DNA from: Spirochaetales bacterium
Lineage (GTDB): Bacteria > Spirochaetota > Spirochaetia > DSM-2461
Reading direction: 5' to 3'
DNA length: 64,000 bases
NCBI GenBank assembly: GCA_028533045.1
Contig: JAQQAP010000029.1
Location: 1 to 64,000 of the forward strand
A program made the translations under genes and the position numbers. This document shows positions 27,840 to 37,069 of the stretch, piece after piece. The stretch's first letter is position 1, and every line of letters starts with the position of its first letter. Below the pieces are notes generated by a model, which was given only the letters and a program-made list of their open reading frames with translations, searched no databases and had not been told where the DNA came from.

Positions 27840-28277
27840 ATGATCGGTTCCCCTCACGGAACCTATGCCTTTGGTTTCGTTGTGGTTGTTATGTCCGGCG
27901 ATACGATTATTTCCGTAACTCTTGATGAGTTCCAGTTCCAGGCGGATAACGGCAATTTTACCGGTGTACCCAACTCACATTCAAGTGCGGCCAAGTATTT
28001 TGGTAAGGGATACGCTGCCGGTCAGATTCTGGTTTCCAAGAAAGCGGACAGTGCCGGCTACAGTGCTGTACAGAAAGCTAAAGCCGGTTCGACAAACTCT
28101 ATTGCAGAGAATTATGCCTATATTGAAGATTATGCGGTAGGCAAAACCATTGCTCAGCTGGAAAGAACCGTTTCCATGGATGCCGATGCTGTGGTCGATG
28201 CTGTAACCGGCGCTACTCTGGTAGGTACCAAGGGTTACCTGAATATGATTATCACTGCCGCCAAGGCTGCCAAGTAA
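27840..28277 (+). CDS. FMN-binding domain protein without signal peptide (possibly 5'-truncated)
   Basis: 145 aa. The domain matches PF04205: HGTYAFGFVVVVMSGDTIISVTLDEF at the start and VDAVTGATLVGTKG near the end, the latter resembling the ApbE flavinylation motif in which the Thr of GAT carries FMN. Such proteins are normally exported and begin with a signal peptide, yet an in-frame stop lies seven codons upstream of this ATG and the ribosome site is weak. Either the export signal was lost or the 5' part is in another frame. It sits between the permease pair and a good terminator (28302-28338). Confidence 0.6.
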   Translation: MIGSPHGTYAFGFVVVVMSGDTIISVTLDEFQFQADNGNFTGVPNSHSSAAKYFGKGYAAGQILVSKKADSAGYSAVQKAKAGSTNSIAENYAYIEDYAVGKTIAQLERTVSMDADAVVDAVTGATLVGTKGYLNMIITAAKAAK

Positions 28278-28301
28278 GAACATTCCGGTTAATGATTAGA
28301 G

Positions 28302-28338
28302 AGGACTACTGCATTAAGTTGCAATAGTCCTTTTTTTT
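28302..28338 (+). terminator. Rho-independent terminator
   Basis: AGGACTA...TAGTCCT pairs, extended inside by TGCA/TGCA across one mismatch, followed by eight T residues. It ends the permease/FMN-binding unit. Confidence 0.85.
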
Positions 28339-28360
28339 ATTATAAATAAAGTAGCCAATT

Positions 28361-28384
28361 CGTCCAAACGGGGCCATTTGGACG
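28361..28384. promoter_or_regulatory. perfect 8-bp inverted repeat upstream of the DUF1566 lipoprotein
   Basis: CGTCCAAA (28361-28368) and TTTGGACG (28377-28384) with an 8-base spacer. It lies 57 bases before the lipoprotein ATG at 28442. It could be a regulator site or a leader hairpin; nothing in the window identifies a cognate regulator. Confidence 0.35.
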
Positions 28385-28441
28385 ATGAATAGTCAAAGTC
28401 AGGCTAATATGGTCTCATACAATTTCCCATTAGGAGTTAAT

Positions 28442-29965
28442 ATGAAAAGGATTCGCAAATCAGCTTTGATTCTTTCTCTAACTGTTTTGCTGCTATCGGC
28501 TTTTGGCTGCCTGAGCAGTGAGGTCGCCTCCGCCGGAGCGGGCGAACCGCAGGTAAAGTTTGTCGTAACCGATGCTATGCAGACTAAGTTCTATGATGCC
28601 AACGGTAATATTATCGATGCCCCCGAACCGGGTGACCCCCTCTACGGCCAGGACGCTCAGTATCAGGGCATCATGCCTTCCTATACGGATAACGGGGACG
28701 GAACAGTTACCGATGACAACACCGGTCTCATGTGGCAGCAGACACCTCCCACCGACAAAATGTCCTACGATGAAGCCATAGCTTATGTGGAAGATCTGGA
28801 GCTGGGAGGTTATACGGACTGGAGACTTCCTACCATTAAGGAATCCTTCTCCCTGGCCGATATGGACGGACAGCTGGTGGCAGAGGATATCAGCCAATGC
28901 GTCCCTTACATTGACAGCGACTATTTTGACTTCTTCTACGATGAGAACCGCCCCTATACCGGTTCCTACTGGACCAGCAGTGTGACGAAAATTCCCGCTC
29001 AGAACGAGTACGAAGAGTCGGAAAAGAACTACGGTTTTAATTGGGCCGACGGGCATATGAAGTCCTACGGGGACGGATATTACCTTGACGGAACCTCTTC
29101 CGGCTCTTCCATTCCCGCCGGTGTTCGTGCCGTGCGCGGTGAGGAAGGTGTCTTTGGGGTAAACGATTTTGTGGATAACGGAGACGGAACCATAACAGAT
29201 AAGGCTACCGGATTTATGTGGAGCCGGCAGGACAGCGGTGCTGTTAACAGTGACGGTTCTCTTCGTTCAGAAGGCGACGGAAACTACGGGTTGGGCCGTA
29301 CCTGGGTGGATACCCTTGTTTGGGTTCAGGAGATGAATGAAGCCAATTATCTGGGTTACAGCGACTGGCGTCTCCCCGATGCAAAGGAACTTCAGAGCAT
29401 TGTTCAGTACGGCATTACCGAGTTGCCTGTTGTTGATACCGATTACTTTGATCTTAGCCGGGAAGACTGCTATATGTGGACCAGTACCACCTGTGGTGAC
29501 TTCCCCGATACGGCTCTCTATTTTGCCTTTGGACGGGCCTACGGAATCAACCTGGCTTCGGGCGGTGCTTCCGGCATGGGCGGAGAGGGCTCTATGGAAC
29601 AGATGGGACCTCCTCCGGAAGGTGCCGACGGCGGACATGGTAACATGGGGCCTCCTCCTGGAGGAATGGGTGGACCGGCTCCCCAGGAAGAGGAATCTGC
29701 CGATACCTCTGATGCGACAGTGGATGACTTTGTCGATACCCATGGCCCCGGTGCTATGAGGAATGACTATAAAGATCTTACAGGCGCGGCGTCCCAAGCG
29801 CCCAAGCTCTCTCGGGAACTCTGGTCTAAACTGTACGGTGAGGAGTACCCCTATGACTTTGATCCCAGCGATGAAACTACCATCTTTGACTTGAGTGCCT
29901 CGGAAAATGCGGCGGACTACATTGTCCTCTTTAACTACGCCCTTCTTGTGAGGGATGCGGACTAG
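28442..29965 (+). CDS. DUF1566 (Lcl C-terminal-like) lipoprotein
   Basis: 507 aa from the ATG at 28442, which follows TTAGGAGTTAAT; the frame is open 19 codons further upstream but without a ribosome site. Signal peptide with lipobox LSAFGC. Two DUF1566 units are visible: NGDGTVTDDNTGLMWQQ...YTDWRLPTIKE (about 80-140) and NGDGTITDKATGFMWSRQ...YSDWRLPDAKEL (about 240-320). A Gly/Pro/Met-rich stretch (about 375-420, with two MGPPPxG repeats) links to a short C-terminal domain. The fold is C-type-lectin-like, suggesting surface binding of a ligand. It ends four bases into the convergent radical-SAM gene. Confidence 0.8.
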   Translation: MKRIRKSALILSLTVLLLSAFGCLSSEVASAGAGEPQVKFVVTDAMQTKFYDANGNIIDAPEPGDPLYGQDAQYQGIMPSYTDNGDGTVTDDNTGLMWQQTPPTDKMSYDEAIAYVEDLELGGYTDWRLPTIKESFSLADMDGQLVAEDISQCVPYIDSDYFDFFYDENRPYTGSYWTSSVTKIPAQNEYEESEKNYGFNWADGHMKSYGDGYYLDGTSSGSSIPAGVRAVRGEEGVFGVNDFVDNGDGTITDKATGFMWSRQDSGAVNSDGSLRSEGDGNYGLGRTWVDTLVWVQEMNEANYLGYSDWRLPDAKELQSIVQYGITELPVVDTDYFDLSREDCYMWTSTTCGDFPDTALYFAFGRAYGINLASGGASGMGGEGSMEQMGPPPEGADGGHGNMGPPPGGMGGPAPQEEESADTSDATVDDFVDTHGPGAMRNDYKDLTGAASQAPKLSRELWSKLYGEEYPYDFDPSDETTIFDLSASENAADYIVLFNYALLVRDAD

Positions 29966-31605
29966 TTCTTTTTCCTGTCCCCGGTATGGAAGCGATAAAC
30001 CTTTCGTTCCGATTTACCGGGGATGGATATTTCCACTTCTTTACTTCCCTCCAGAATAATCAGGAGGGATTTTTTATAATCGGACAGATTAATGCCTTCC
30101 TTTTCACAGAGGGGCCAGAATTCCCGTCGCAGTTCCTTGATGAGTTTGGGGTCTTCAAACTGAAGAAAGCCCGGGAGGTATTGGCCTTGGGAAAGGGGAG
30201 CCCAATCCCGTCTGAGGGCATCCTTAAGGGCAGGCTTCCACTGGGGGAAATCCCCTGAGAGACAGTTCCAGAGCAGTTCTCCCAGAAAGGCCCACTGCTG
30301 TGATTTAACTCTGCCCTTGTGAGGGGAGAAGTGCTCCATTTTCTCAAAAAAAAGAAAAGGTTCTTTACCATAGGGAGAATCCTCTCCCAGAACCAGCGCC
30401 ATGGTATGGGTGAAACGTTCCGAATTGTAATAGGCTCCCAGCCACTCTTCAATACGGTTGAAGTAGCGGATCTCTTCATAGCTGAGCCAGGGGGTTTCCC
30501 ATACCTGATAGGGGGGAAGAGATGAGGGACGCATCTTTTTTCCTTCTCCTGCGGCCAGGGGAGTCCCGGGAAGTATTTTAAGAAAGCCCATCTGAAATTC
30601 TTCCGGCCTAAGAGATAAAATAGAGTTGAAAGAGTGAATGACCGATTCTTTGTCCGAGCCGGGAAGGCCCACTATCTGGTCCAGGTGGATCGGTATTTCC
30701 GTTTCTTTAATCAACCGGGCGATTTTATCCCTGATATCCTCCCAGGACCCCTTGCGGTTAATCAGCTTAAGCTCTTCCTCTATGACAGTTTGAACCCCAA
30801 TCTCAAAGTGGAACAGGTGGGTCGGAACCTGGGCAAGGAGGAGGAAGTCTTCCTCTTCCAGAAAAAGAGGGTGGATTTCAAAGTGGAAGCACACGGGGCC
30901 GTTCCACTCCAGAAGGGCGGACCAGATTTTTCGGGCCCTTTTGGGGCGGCAGTTAAAACTTCTGTCCACTAATTTGATTGTCCGGGCGCCGGAGAAGGCC
31001 AACACTTTGAGCTCCTCCAGGGCCCGGTCCAGGTCGTGATGGGCCAGAGGCTGGTCTTCGCAGGAGGAGAGGCAGTAGGAGCATTTGAAAGGGCATCCCC
31101 GGGAGGTTTCATAGTAAACCAGCCGGTTTTCCAATAGCTTCAGATCTTCCTGACTATAGGGGAAGGGGACATCTGACATTTCCATGGGAGGGGCGGTTAC
31201 CAGTTTTTCTTCTATTTTGCCTTGCACTAAAGGGAGAATGACATCTTCTCCCGGGCCGCGAACTAAATAGGCATTGGGACAGATTTTTTGCCAGTGATCT
31301 TGGTTATATCCCACTTCGGGCCCTCCCAAAATCAGTGTGATTTCCGGGGCCAGCTGCTGTAGGTCTGTTAAAAAGGAGGCGGTGAGGGTTGAATTCCAGA
31401 TGTATACAGACATAAGGAGGTGGGTGGGCTTCGTTTTTCTTGTTAAAACAGCATCCAGCAGGGCCGGGATACTCTCTTTTATGGTTAACTCTTCCAGGCA
31501 GCAAGGGATCTTTTCTCTTTCCAGAATGCCTTTAAGCTGAAAGAGGGTGGGGTTTGAATGGGAATAGCGGGCATTAAGAGCCAGAAGCAGTACGGAAGGA
31601 GTCAT
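29962..31605 (-). CDS. cobalamin-binding radical SAM protein (DUF4080-type)
   Basis: 547 aa. The N-terminal 130 residues are a B12-binding Rossmann-like domain (LLALNARYSHSNPTLFQLKGIL, TLILGGPEVG). The radical SAM core follows with the CxxxCxxC cluster in CPFKCSYCLSS near residue 170 and GVQTVIEEELKLINRKG in the barrel. The last roughly 180 residues correspond to the DUF4080 extension. The family likely performs a methylation or rearrangement on an unidentified substrate. It precedes nothing obvious in operon and converges on the DUF1566 gene. Confidence 0.85.
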   Translation of the reverse strand: MTPSVLLLALNARYSHSNPTLFQLKGILEREKIPCCLEELTIKESIPALLDAVLTRKTKPTHLLMSVYIWNSTLTASFLTDLQQLAPEITLILGGPEVGYNQDHWQKICPNAYLVRGPGEDVILPLVQGKIEEKLVTAPPMEMSDVPFPYSQEDLKLLENRLVYYETSRGCPFKCSYCLSSCEDQPLAHHDLDRALEELKVLAFSGARTIKLVDRSFNCRPKRARKIWSALLEWNGPVCFHFEIHPLFLEEEDFLLLAQVPTHLFHFEIGVQTVIEEELKLINRKGSWEDIRDKIARLIKETEIPIHLDQIVGLPGSDKESVIHSFNSILSLRPEEFQMGFLKILPGTPLAAGEGKKMRPSSLPPYQVWETPWLSYEEIRYFNRIEEWLGAYYNSERFTHTMALVLGEDSPYGKEPFLFFEKMEHFSPHKGRVKSQQWAFLGELLWNCLSGDFPQWKPALKDALRRDWAPLSQGQYLPGFLQFEDPKLIKELRREFWPLCEKEGINLSDYKKSLLIILEGSKEVEISIPGKSERKVYRFHTGDRKKN

Positions 31606-31650
31606 TCCTCTATGTTAAGGGTCCTGACCGTTTCCCTCAAGTCATAATTG

Positions 31651-33666
31651 TCAAATAAAAAGGGGAACAAACACCAAAGCCACGATTCCCATAAGCTTAA
31701 TCAGAATATTCAAAGCCGGACCGGCCGTATCCTTACTGGGATCTCCCACCGTATCGCCCACTATGGCGGCTTTGTGAGCGTCCGATCCCTTTCCGCCTAA
31801 ATGTCCTTCCTCGATATACTTCTTCGCATTATCCCAGGCGCCTCCTGCGTTTGCCAGAAACACGGCCATCAAAAATCCCACAACCGTTTTTCCAACCAGC
31901 AGGCCTCCCAGGGCTTCCGCCCCCAGGAGAACTCCGATTGCGATAGGAGTGACAATGGCTAACACACCGGGGAGGATCATCTCCTTCAAGGCGGAATAGG
32001 TACTTATTTCAATGCACTCCTCATAATCCGGCCTGCTTTGGCCTTCCATCAAACCGGAGATTTCGCGAAATTGCCGTCTTACTTCATGTACCATCTTTAT
32101 AGCCGCCTTTCCCACGGCTTTAAAGAGCAAGGCCACAAAGACAAAGGGCAGTAATCCCCCAATAAAAACACCTACGACTACTTTGGGATTCATCACATCA
32201 ATAGCGTGAAGCCCGACTACTTCGGCAAAGGTTACAAACAGGACGAGAGAGGTGAGAGCCGCACTCCCTATGGCAAAGCCCTTGCCAATGGCAGCCGTCG
32301 TATTGCCCACTTCGTCCAGAGCTTCCGCCCTTTGTCTGATATCTTCCCCCAGACCAGCCATTTCGGCAATGCCGGCGGCATTATCGGCGACAGGACCATA
32401 GGTATCGGAAGCCAGGGTGATTCCCAGGGTCGACAGCATTCCAACCGAAGCAATGGCGATTCCGTAAAGTCCGGAATTAAAATCAGCCATTCCGCCGGAG
32501 AGGGAAAAGGCTCCTAGAATGCCGGCGCTTACGGCTATCACGGGAATAGTGGTGGACCGCATACCCACGGCCAAACCCTGGATCACCACGGTGGCTGCTC
32601 CTGTTTTTGTCGCCTCCACAATATTTCTTGTGGGATTTCGGCGGGGAGATGTGAAATATTCCGTTGAAAGCCCCAGAATAATTCCCGTGAACAGGCCAAT
32701 AAGGGTGGCCCAGAAGAAACCGATATTACCCACCATAAATCTTATGACGAAGAAAGAACCGACGGTCATGATGAGTGAAGCCGCCAGGATTCCCAGATTC
32801 AGCTCTGTTATGATTTTTTCTTCCTTATCGGTGGTTCTGACAAAGAAGACTCCCAATATGGAGGAGATTATTCCAACGGCCGCCAGGGCAAGGGGTAATA
32901 GGACGTAATTCTCTATGCTCCCGGTGAAAGAAGGGGAAATGAAGGCTATTACCATGGCGGAGACTATCGATTCCACATAGCTCTCGAACAAATCGGCGCT
33001 CATTCCAGCCACATCGCCCACATTGTCACCTACGTTATCGGCGATAACAGCGGGATTTCTCGGATCATCTTCGGGGATATCCTTCTCTACTTTTCCCACC
33101 AGGTCGGCCCCCACATCGGCGGCTTTGGTAAAAATCCCGCCCCCCACTCTGGCAAAAAGGGCTATGTAGGATGCGCCGAATCCGAATCCGAAGACAAGTT
33201 CCGGGTCATCAAACCACAGGTAAAAAGCGGTAATTCCCATCAGGGCCAGTCCGACCACGGAAAGCCCTACTACCACACCGGAATGAAAGGCGATCTTTAA
33301 TCCTTTTCCCAATTGAAATTGACAGGCCCGGGCTGTTCTCACATTGGCCCTTGTTGCTATATCCATTCCAATTCTACTGGTCAGGGAAGAGAAAAGACAG
33401 CCCGTGAAAAAGGCTGTTGCCAGCTGTGCTCCATGGGGAAGGAATATTAAGAGTATCAGGCCGACGACTAGGGCGAAAAGAATCATTATCTTATACTCTT
33501 TTCTAAGGAATGTTAGTGATCCTTTATGAATAATTTCAGATAAATCGGACATCTCTTTACTGCCCGCATCCTGCTTTTTAACATGCCTTGCTAATAATCC
33601 TGCAAAAGAGAGTGCCATGAGGCATGTTACGAAAACAATATGGGATATCTCTGAATAAATCTGCAT
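31651..33666 (-). CDS. hppA: membrane-bound ion-pumping pyrophosphatase, K+-dependent type
   Basis: 671 aa, about 16 membrane segments. The pyrophosphate/Mg site is intact: [35 protein letters not shown] (residues about 180-215, cited by its DVGADLVGK and NVGDNVGD parts). The K+-dependence position reads [18 protein letters not shown], that is Ala where K+-independent enzymes have Lys (GNTTKA), so this belongs to the K+-dependent branch. Whether it pumps H+, Na+ or both cannot be decided here. The enzyme converts PPi hydrolysis into an ion gradient and is common in anaerobic and marine bacteria. Appears monocistronic. Confidence 0.95.
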   Translation of the reverse strand: MQIYSEISHIVFVTCLMALSFAGLLARHVKKQDAGSKEMSDLSEIIHKGSLTFLRKEYKIMILFALVVGLILLIFLPHGAQLATAFFTGCLFSSLTSRIGMDIATRANVRTARACQFQLGKGLKIAFHSGVVVGLSVVGLALMGITAFYLWFDDPELVFGFGFGASYIALFARVGGGIFTKAADVGADLVGKVEKDIPEDDPRNPAVIADNVGDNVGDVAGMSADLFESYVESIVSAMVIAFISPSFTGSIENYVLLPLALAAVGIISSILGVFFVRTTDKEEKIITELNLGILAASLIMTVGSFFVIRFMVGNIGFFWATLIGLFTGIILGLSTEYFTSPRRNPTRNIVEATKTGAATVVIQGLAVGMRSTTIPVIAVSAGILGAFSLSGGMADFNSGLYGIAIASVGMLSTLGITLASDTYGPVADNAAGIAEMAGLGEDIRQRAEALDEVGNTTAAIGKGFAIGSAALTSLVLFVTFAEVVGLHAIDVMNPKVVVGVFIGGLLPFVFVALLFKAVGKAAIKMVHEVRRQFREISGLMEGQSRPDYEECIEISTYSALKEMILPGVLAIVTPIAIGVLLGAEALGGLLVGKTVVGFLMAVFLANAGGAWDNAKKYIEEGHLGGKGSDAHKAAIVGDTVGDPSKDTAGPALNILIKLMGIVALVFVPLFI

Positions 33667-33727
33667 GATCGACCTCGCTATTATTAATTATTATAGCCCT
33701 TCCCGGGGAAGTCAATGTTTGAATCTT

Positions 33728-34522
33728 TTACAGCTGAAGGGAGAATTGGATTCCCACATTATTCGTTCCTATAACAGGGATAACAACCATGTTATTATGA
33801 TCCTGACTTTGATGGAGCTTCGTTAAATAGTAACCGGTGCAGGTTCCCAGGGCGGCTCCCGCCAGGACATCCGATGTCCAGTGCTTGTCCTGGCCGATAC
33901 GGGCGATTCCCGTGGCTATGGGAGCGGCAAATAACAGGGCCGTGTACCAGCGGGGGTAGTAGAAAAACCAGGGGGACATGACCGCAAAGGCTCCCGATGT
34001 GTGTCCGGAAGGGAATGACTCTTCTCCGGAAAAAAAGGAAAAATCCCGGTTGTCGTCGGTACTATTGGGACGGGTACGGCCGGCAACCTGCTTATACATT
34101 CTGGTGAGATTTTTTACATAGAATCGGCTTTGAATACTGGTGAAGGCCGCATCCTGAAGCTTGGTATTACCGTAGGCCGTCCCCAGTGAATAGAGCCCGG
34201 CAGAAAGATAGATGGGATACTCTTCGCCAAAGCTGTCGGCAAATTCATAAAAGCTCATCCAACCGTCGCTGTTCCAGTTTTCCTGAATGAAATCCCGTGT
34301 AAAATCATCGGGGAGGCTTGCCAGGTAGCCTGTTCCGATTATGCCGGCATTCCAATAGATATAGGCCCCATTGGTGTTGGCCACCAGGTTAATGGGGTCG
34401 GTTATCAACCAGTTTAGATGGAGGAGAGGGCGACTGTAATCTTGGGTAAAGGCGGTCCCGGGTATTAGAAGCAGGATGAAGAGGAGGAGGGGCCTTTTTA
34501 TGCTCAGAAATTTAAGATTCAT
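33728..34522 (-). CDS. PAP2-superfamily phosphatase
   Basis: 264 aa with an N-terminal signal peptide (cleavage near AFTQ, residue 26). All three PAP2 motifs are present: KQVAGRTRP (KX6RP), FPSGHTS (PSGH) and ARIGQDKHWTSDV (RX5HX3D), giving the catalytic His pair and phosphate-binding residues. Likely acts in the periplasm on lipid phosphates or undecaprenyl pyrophosphate. The first third has no recognisable domain. Monocistronic, downstream of nothing related. Confidence 0.85.
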   Translation of the reverse strand: MNLKFLSIKRPLLLFILLLIPGTAFTQDYSRPLLHLNWLITDPINLVANTNGAYIYWNAGIIGTGYLASLPDDFTRDFIQENWNSDGWMSFYEFADSFGEEYPIYLSAGLYSLGTAYGNTKLQDAAFTSIQSRFYVKNLTRMYKQVAGRTRPNSTDDNRDFSFFSGEESFPSGHTSGAFAVMSPWFFYYPRWYTALLFAAPIATGIARIGQDKHWTSDVLAGAALGTCTGYYLTKLHQSQDHNNMVVIPVIGTNNVGIQFSLQL

Positions 34523-34636
34523 AGGAAAAGGTTAAAAGAGAGAGTGCCTAATTGCAAATGAATTGTGAACTTTCCTGGGGACGGCTAATCACGAAAGTCC
34601 TCTTGAAATATCCCTTTTAATATTTTAGGCTAAGTT

Positions 34637-35362
34637 ATGGAATATTTACAGGCAGCCCTTTCTTTAAGATCCCTCATAGGGGAAAGCAATTCACATTTAC
34701 TTACCATGACCGATACCATCCCCGAAAATCCTCACCTGATGAGGATTAAAATGGGGGAGGAAAACATCAAAGAATTGGTAATGGAGACCTTTAGTAATGA
34801 ATATGTGACCGAGACTCTGAATAAAATGGGAGATACGGAAGCCTTTGTCGTTACTGACTTGGTAACGATGAATGTGAACGGCAAGGAAATGACCTATTTG
34901 CTCTATAAAGGGTATCATTCGCAGGTAGAGAAGGGAATGGTGTTCTATCAGATCGTTGACGAAAAAGATCTCTCCCCGGTAGGGAAGTTGCAATTCAGCA
35001 ATACGGAGGAGAATATTTTTTATGAAATTGATGAGCCCGGGGACGAAGAGAGTTCCTGTAATGCCCTGGAAACCAATAAGAAGGATATAAAAGGAAAGGG
35101 CATTGTTTTCCTTATAGGTCATACCAACGAAGAACGTCTGGTTTACGACATCCAGCGCCTCATCTTTGATACAGTAAATAATGTGACAAAGCATCCCAAG
35201 CTGCATTTTACCTTTATCATTAATATTTCCCACTTTGGCGGGACCCCTTCCGATGGATTAAAGGAGCAGGTTAAGGCTATTGATGAGTTGACCCGCAATG
35301 AAATTTATCCTCTCTATTCTAATGTTACCTTTGAATTCTCCTTTGAAGAAGGTGACGAGTGA
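34637..35362 (+). CDS. conserved-looking protein of unknown function
   Basis: 241 aa, acidic, no signal peptide or TM segment. I do not recognise the family. The chain appears to have two parts: residues 1-135 with several beta strands (EAFVVTDLVTMNVNGKEMTYLLYKG) and residues 150-241, with GIVFLIGHTNEERLVYDIQRLI and HFTFIINISHFGGTPSDGL looking like an alpha/beta fold. No catalytic motif stands out. Codon use and length look like a real gene. Its 3' end overlaps a minus-strand DUF3592-like frame by 38 bases. Confidence 0.55.
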   Translation: MEYLQAALSLRSLIGESNSHLLTMTDTIPENPHLMRIKMGEENIKELVMETFSNEYVTETLNKMGDTEAFVVTDLVTMNVNGKEMTYLLYKGYHSQVEKGMVFYQIVDEKDLSPVGKLQFSNTEENIFYEIDEPGDEESSCNALETNKKDIKGKGIVFLIGHTNEERLVYDIQRLIFDTVNNVTKHPKLHFTFIINISHFGGTPSDGLKEQVKAIDELTRNEIYPLYSNVTFEFSFEEGDE

Positions 35363-35620
35363 GAGAGGCAAGTAGTAATAGTCCCGGAATAAAGTTAATA
35401 AAAAGGTACTTTATATCTACGGGAATAAGGACGGAGCGGCTGGGGAAAAAGCGATTGTAATAGACTGTGGGCTCCTTTTCGAAGTTTGTCTGCGGAAAGA
35501 ATAACGTTCTTGTTAGTTTATCACTGTGATAGATTTTCCCTCCTACCACATATTCATAGAAGTAGGTTATTTTTGTGGTTGTGCCCTGTTCTAGCTTTCC
35601 TCCGGTTTTGTTGCATTCAT
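35325..35620 (-). pseudogene. DUF3592-like gene, probably frameshifted near its start
   Basis: A minus-strand frame reading TKITYFYEYVVGGKIYHS...EPTVYYNRFFPSRSVL...INFIPGLLLL shows the DUF3592 pattern (xxYxYxVxGxxY, then a yYdP-like turn, then a TM segment). It has no proper start: the only ATG with a ribosome site (AGGAACC before ATG at 35620) opens MNATKPEES and hits a stop in a neighbouring frame after nine codons. A single indel near 35594 would join the two. Either a small pseudogene or a sequence error. Confidence 0.4.
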
Positions 35621-35676
35621 GGTTCCTATCTTATCATATTTGTGAAAATCTTCACCAGTGTTCTTTCTTTACTTAT

Positions 35677-36606
35677 TTACTCTATAGAAAATTCCCGATC
35701 CTGCGGGACTACTTCTATTTTGTTATCCTTCTGTAAGCAATCAAGATATTTGTTAATTTCATTTATATGCATTCCCAGAATTTTTGACAGATCATCGAGG
35801 GTGCAAGGCCTTCTGGCTATTGTTTCCCATATGGCAGATTCCGCATCTTCCCTGTAGGAGATGACATTTTTCCGTTTTTCCACATCGGCAATAATTTCCC
35901 TATAGGGAAAGTCCAGCTTTTCCGCGATCTTCTCCAAATCAGATTTTGATGCGGTTCTTAAATCTCTCACGACACCGGGCCTGTCAAGTGTATTGAGCTG
36001 AATCTTATCGGGGCTGATTCTTTTTATGGCTTCTTTTAACTTTTTAAGATGATCTGTACTGTCATTTATCCCCGGTAAGATGAATACTTCCAGGAAGATC
36101 TTCCCATTATATTCTTTTCTAAAATCAACCAATCCCTGTATATGCTGTTCCACATTCAGGGATTTTTCTTGTCTGTTGATAGCTTTGAAAATATCATTCG
36201 ATGCCGCATCCAGTGAGGGTAAAACAATATGGGTACCAAGAAGTTCACGCCTTAGATTTTGGTTTGAGAGCAAAGTCCCGTTAGTTAAGACCGCTAACTT
36301 TATCTCCGGTTTAATTTCTTTGATAAAATCTATGATATCTCCGATACGGCTATTAAGAGTCGGCTCGCCGGAACCGGAAAAAGTAATATAGTCAGGCGCC
36401 TGTTTGTGGGTATCAAAGTAGTGGATAAGTTCGTTTTTTACTTCTTCAAAACTTACATACTCTTTCCGTTCGACTGTCAGATTTGTGGTTGCCCCCACTT
36501 CGCAATAGATGCAATCAAGGGAACATGTTTTGCAGGGGACCAAATCTATCCCCAACGACATTCCCAGCCGTCTGGACGGAACAGGACCAAATAGATGCTT
36601 ATACAT
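35677..36606 (-). CDS. radical SAM protein (COG0731-like) with C-terminal winged helix
   Basis: 309 aa from the ATG at 36606, preceded by GGGGAGGAG; an upstream ATG lacks this. The core has CKTCSLDCIYCEVG (CxxxCxxC cluster, near residues 26-35), a SAM-binding FSGSGEPTLN (GGE-like) and TNGTLL. The N-terminal HLFGPVPSRRLGMSLGID is typical of proteins often labelled wyosine-synthase-like. The last 65 residues look like a winged helix (CTLDDLSKILGMHINEINKYLD). It is the last gene of the Fur-controlled unit, 65 bases after the DUF5320 gene. Substrate unknown; metallocofactor work is plausible from context. Confidence 0.82.
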   Translation of the reverse strand: MYKHLFGPVPSRRLGMSLGIDLVPCKTCSLDCIYCEVGATTNLTVERKEYVSFEEVKNELIHYFDTHKQAPDYITFSGSGEPTLNSRIGDIIDFIKEIKPEIKLAVLTNGTLLSNQNLRRELLGTHIVLPSLDAASNDIFKAINRQEKSLNVEQHIQGLVDFRKEYNGKIFLEVFILPGINDSTDHLKKLKEAIKRISPDKIQLNTLDRPGVVRDLRTASKSDLEKIAEKLDFPYREIIADVEKRKNVISYREDAESAIWETIARRPCTLDDLSKILGMHINEINKYLDCLQKDNKIEVVPQDREFSIE

Positions 36607-36620
36607 TTTAGCTCTCCTCC

Positions 36621-36654
36621 CCAAAGGATTATCCTTTGGAAAGGACAATCCTTT
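36621..36654 (-). repeat. two tandem small palindromes in the DUF5320-radical SAM gap
   Basis: CCAAAGGATTATCCTTTGG (36621-36639) is a perfect 19-bp palindrome, and AAAGGACAATCCTTT (36640-36654) is nearly the same unit again. On the minus-strand mRNA they form two consecutive hairpins ending directly at the ribosome site of the radical SAM gene. They may tune expression or stabilise the mRNA (inference). Confidence 0.5.
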
Positions 36655-36671
36655 TTTTTGGACCTATAGGC

Positions 36672-37007
36672 TTAGGAATCCTGTTTTTCCAGTTCTTCGA
36701 GGCGAGCTGTCACTATTTCTAGTTGCCTTTTCATGCTTTCGGCCTCACTCTTTAGCATCTCTTTTTCGTCAATGGGAGTGGGCTGAGCGTAATATCCACC
36801 GCCATAACCCATAGCTCGTCCCATTCCCCGGCCCATGCCGCGCCCCATACCTCTTCCGGCATTCTGTCTAAAACCGAATCCTCTTCCCATACCTCCTCGG
36901 GGAGCTGAGCTCATAAACCCGGGAGCGCTGTTGCCGGAACAATAACCGGCGCCTCTGCCTGTCATAGGACCTCTTCCATCGGGTCCTCTTCTATCTCCTT
37001 TTGCCAT
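36672..37007 (-). CDS. DUF5320 family protein, Gly/Arg/Met-rich
   Basis: 111 aa. The start MAKGDRRGPDGRGPMTGRGAGYC matches the DUF5320 signature (GPMGxGPMTGRGxGYC). The middle contains a GMGR repeat (four units, residues about 52-66), and the C-terminal 35 residues are a coiled coil (KEMLKSEAESMKRQLEIVTARLEELEK). Such genes are commonly found beside NifX/NifB-like or Mrp-ATPase metallocluster genes. Here it lies between fur and a radical SAM gene, with its own Fur-box-like site just upstream. The start follows AGGAGGTACAACT. Confidence 0.8.
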   Translation of the reverse strand: MAKGDRRGPDGRGPMTGRGAGYCSGNSAPGFMSSAPRGGMGRGFGFRQNAGRGMGRGMGRGMGRAMGYGGGYYAQPTPIDEKEMLKSEAESMKRQLEIVTARLEELEKQDS

Positions 37008-37037
37008 AGTTGTACCTCCTAAAGTACGTTATGAAAA

Positions 37038-37052
37038 TGAAAACCATTTTCA
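37038..37052 (-). promoter_or_regulatory. candidate Fur box upstream of DUF5320 gene
   Basis: TGAAAACCATTTTCA is a 7-1-7 inverted repeat with one asymmetric base, close to the TGATAATnATTATCA Fur core. It lies in the 62-base gap between the fur stop and the DUF5320 start, suggesting a second Fur-responsive promoter. Confidence 0.55.
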
Positions 37053-37069
37053 TCTGTTGTTAAAAAAAA

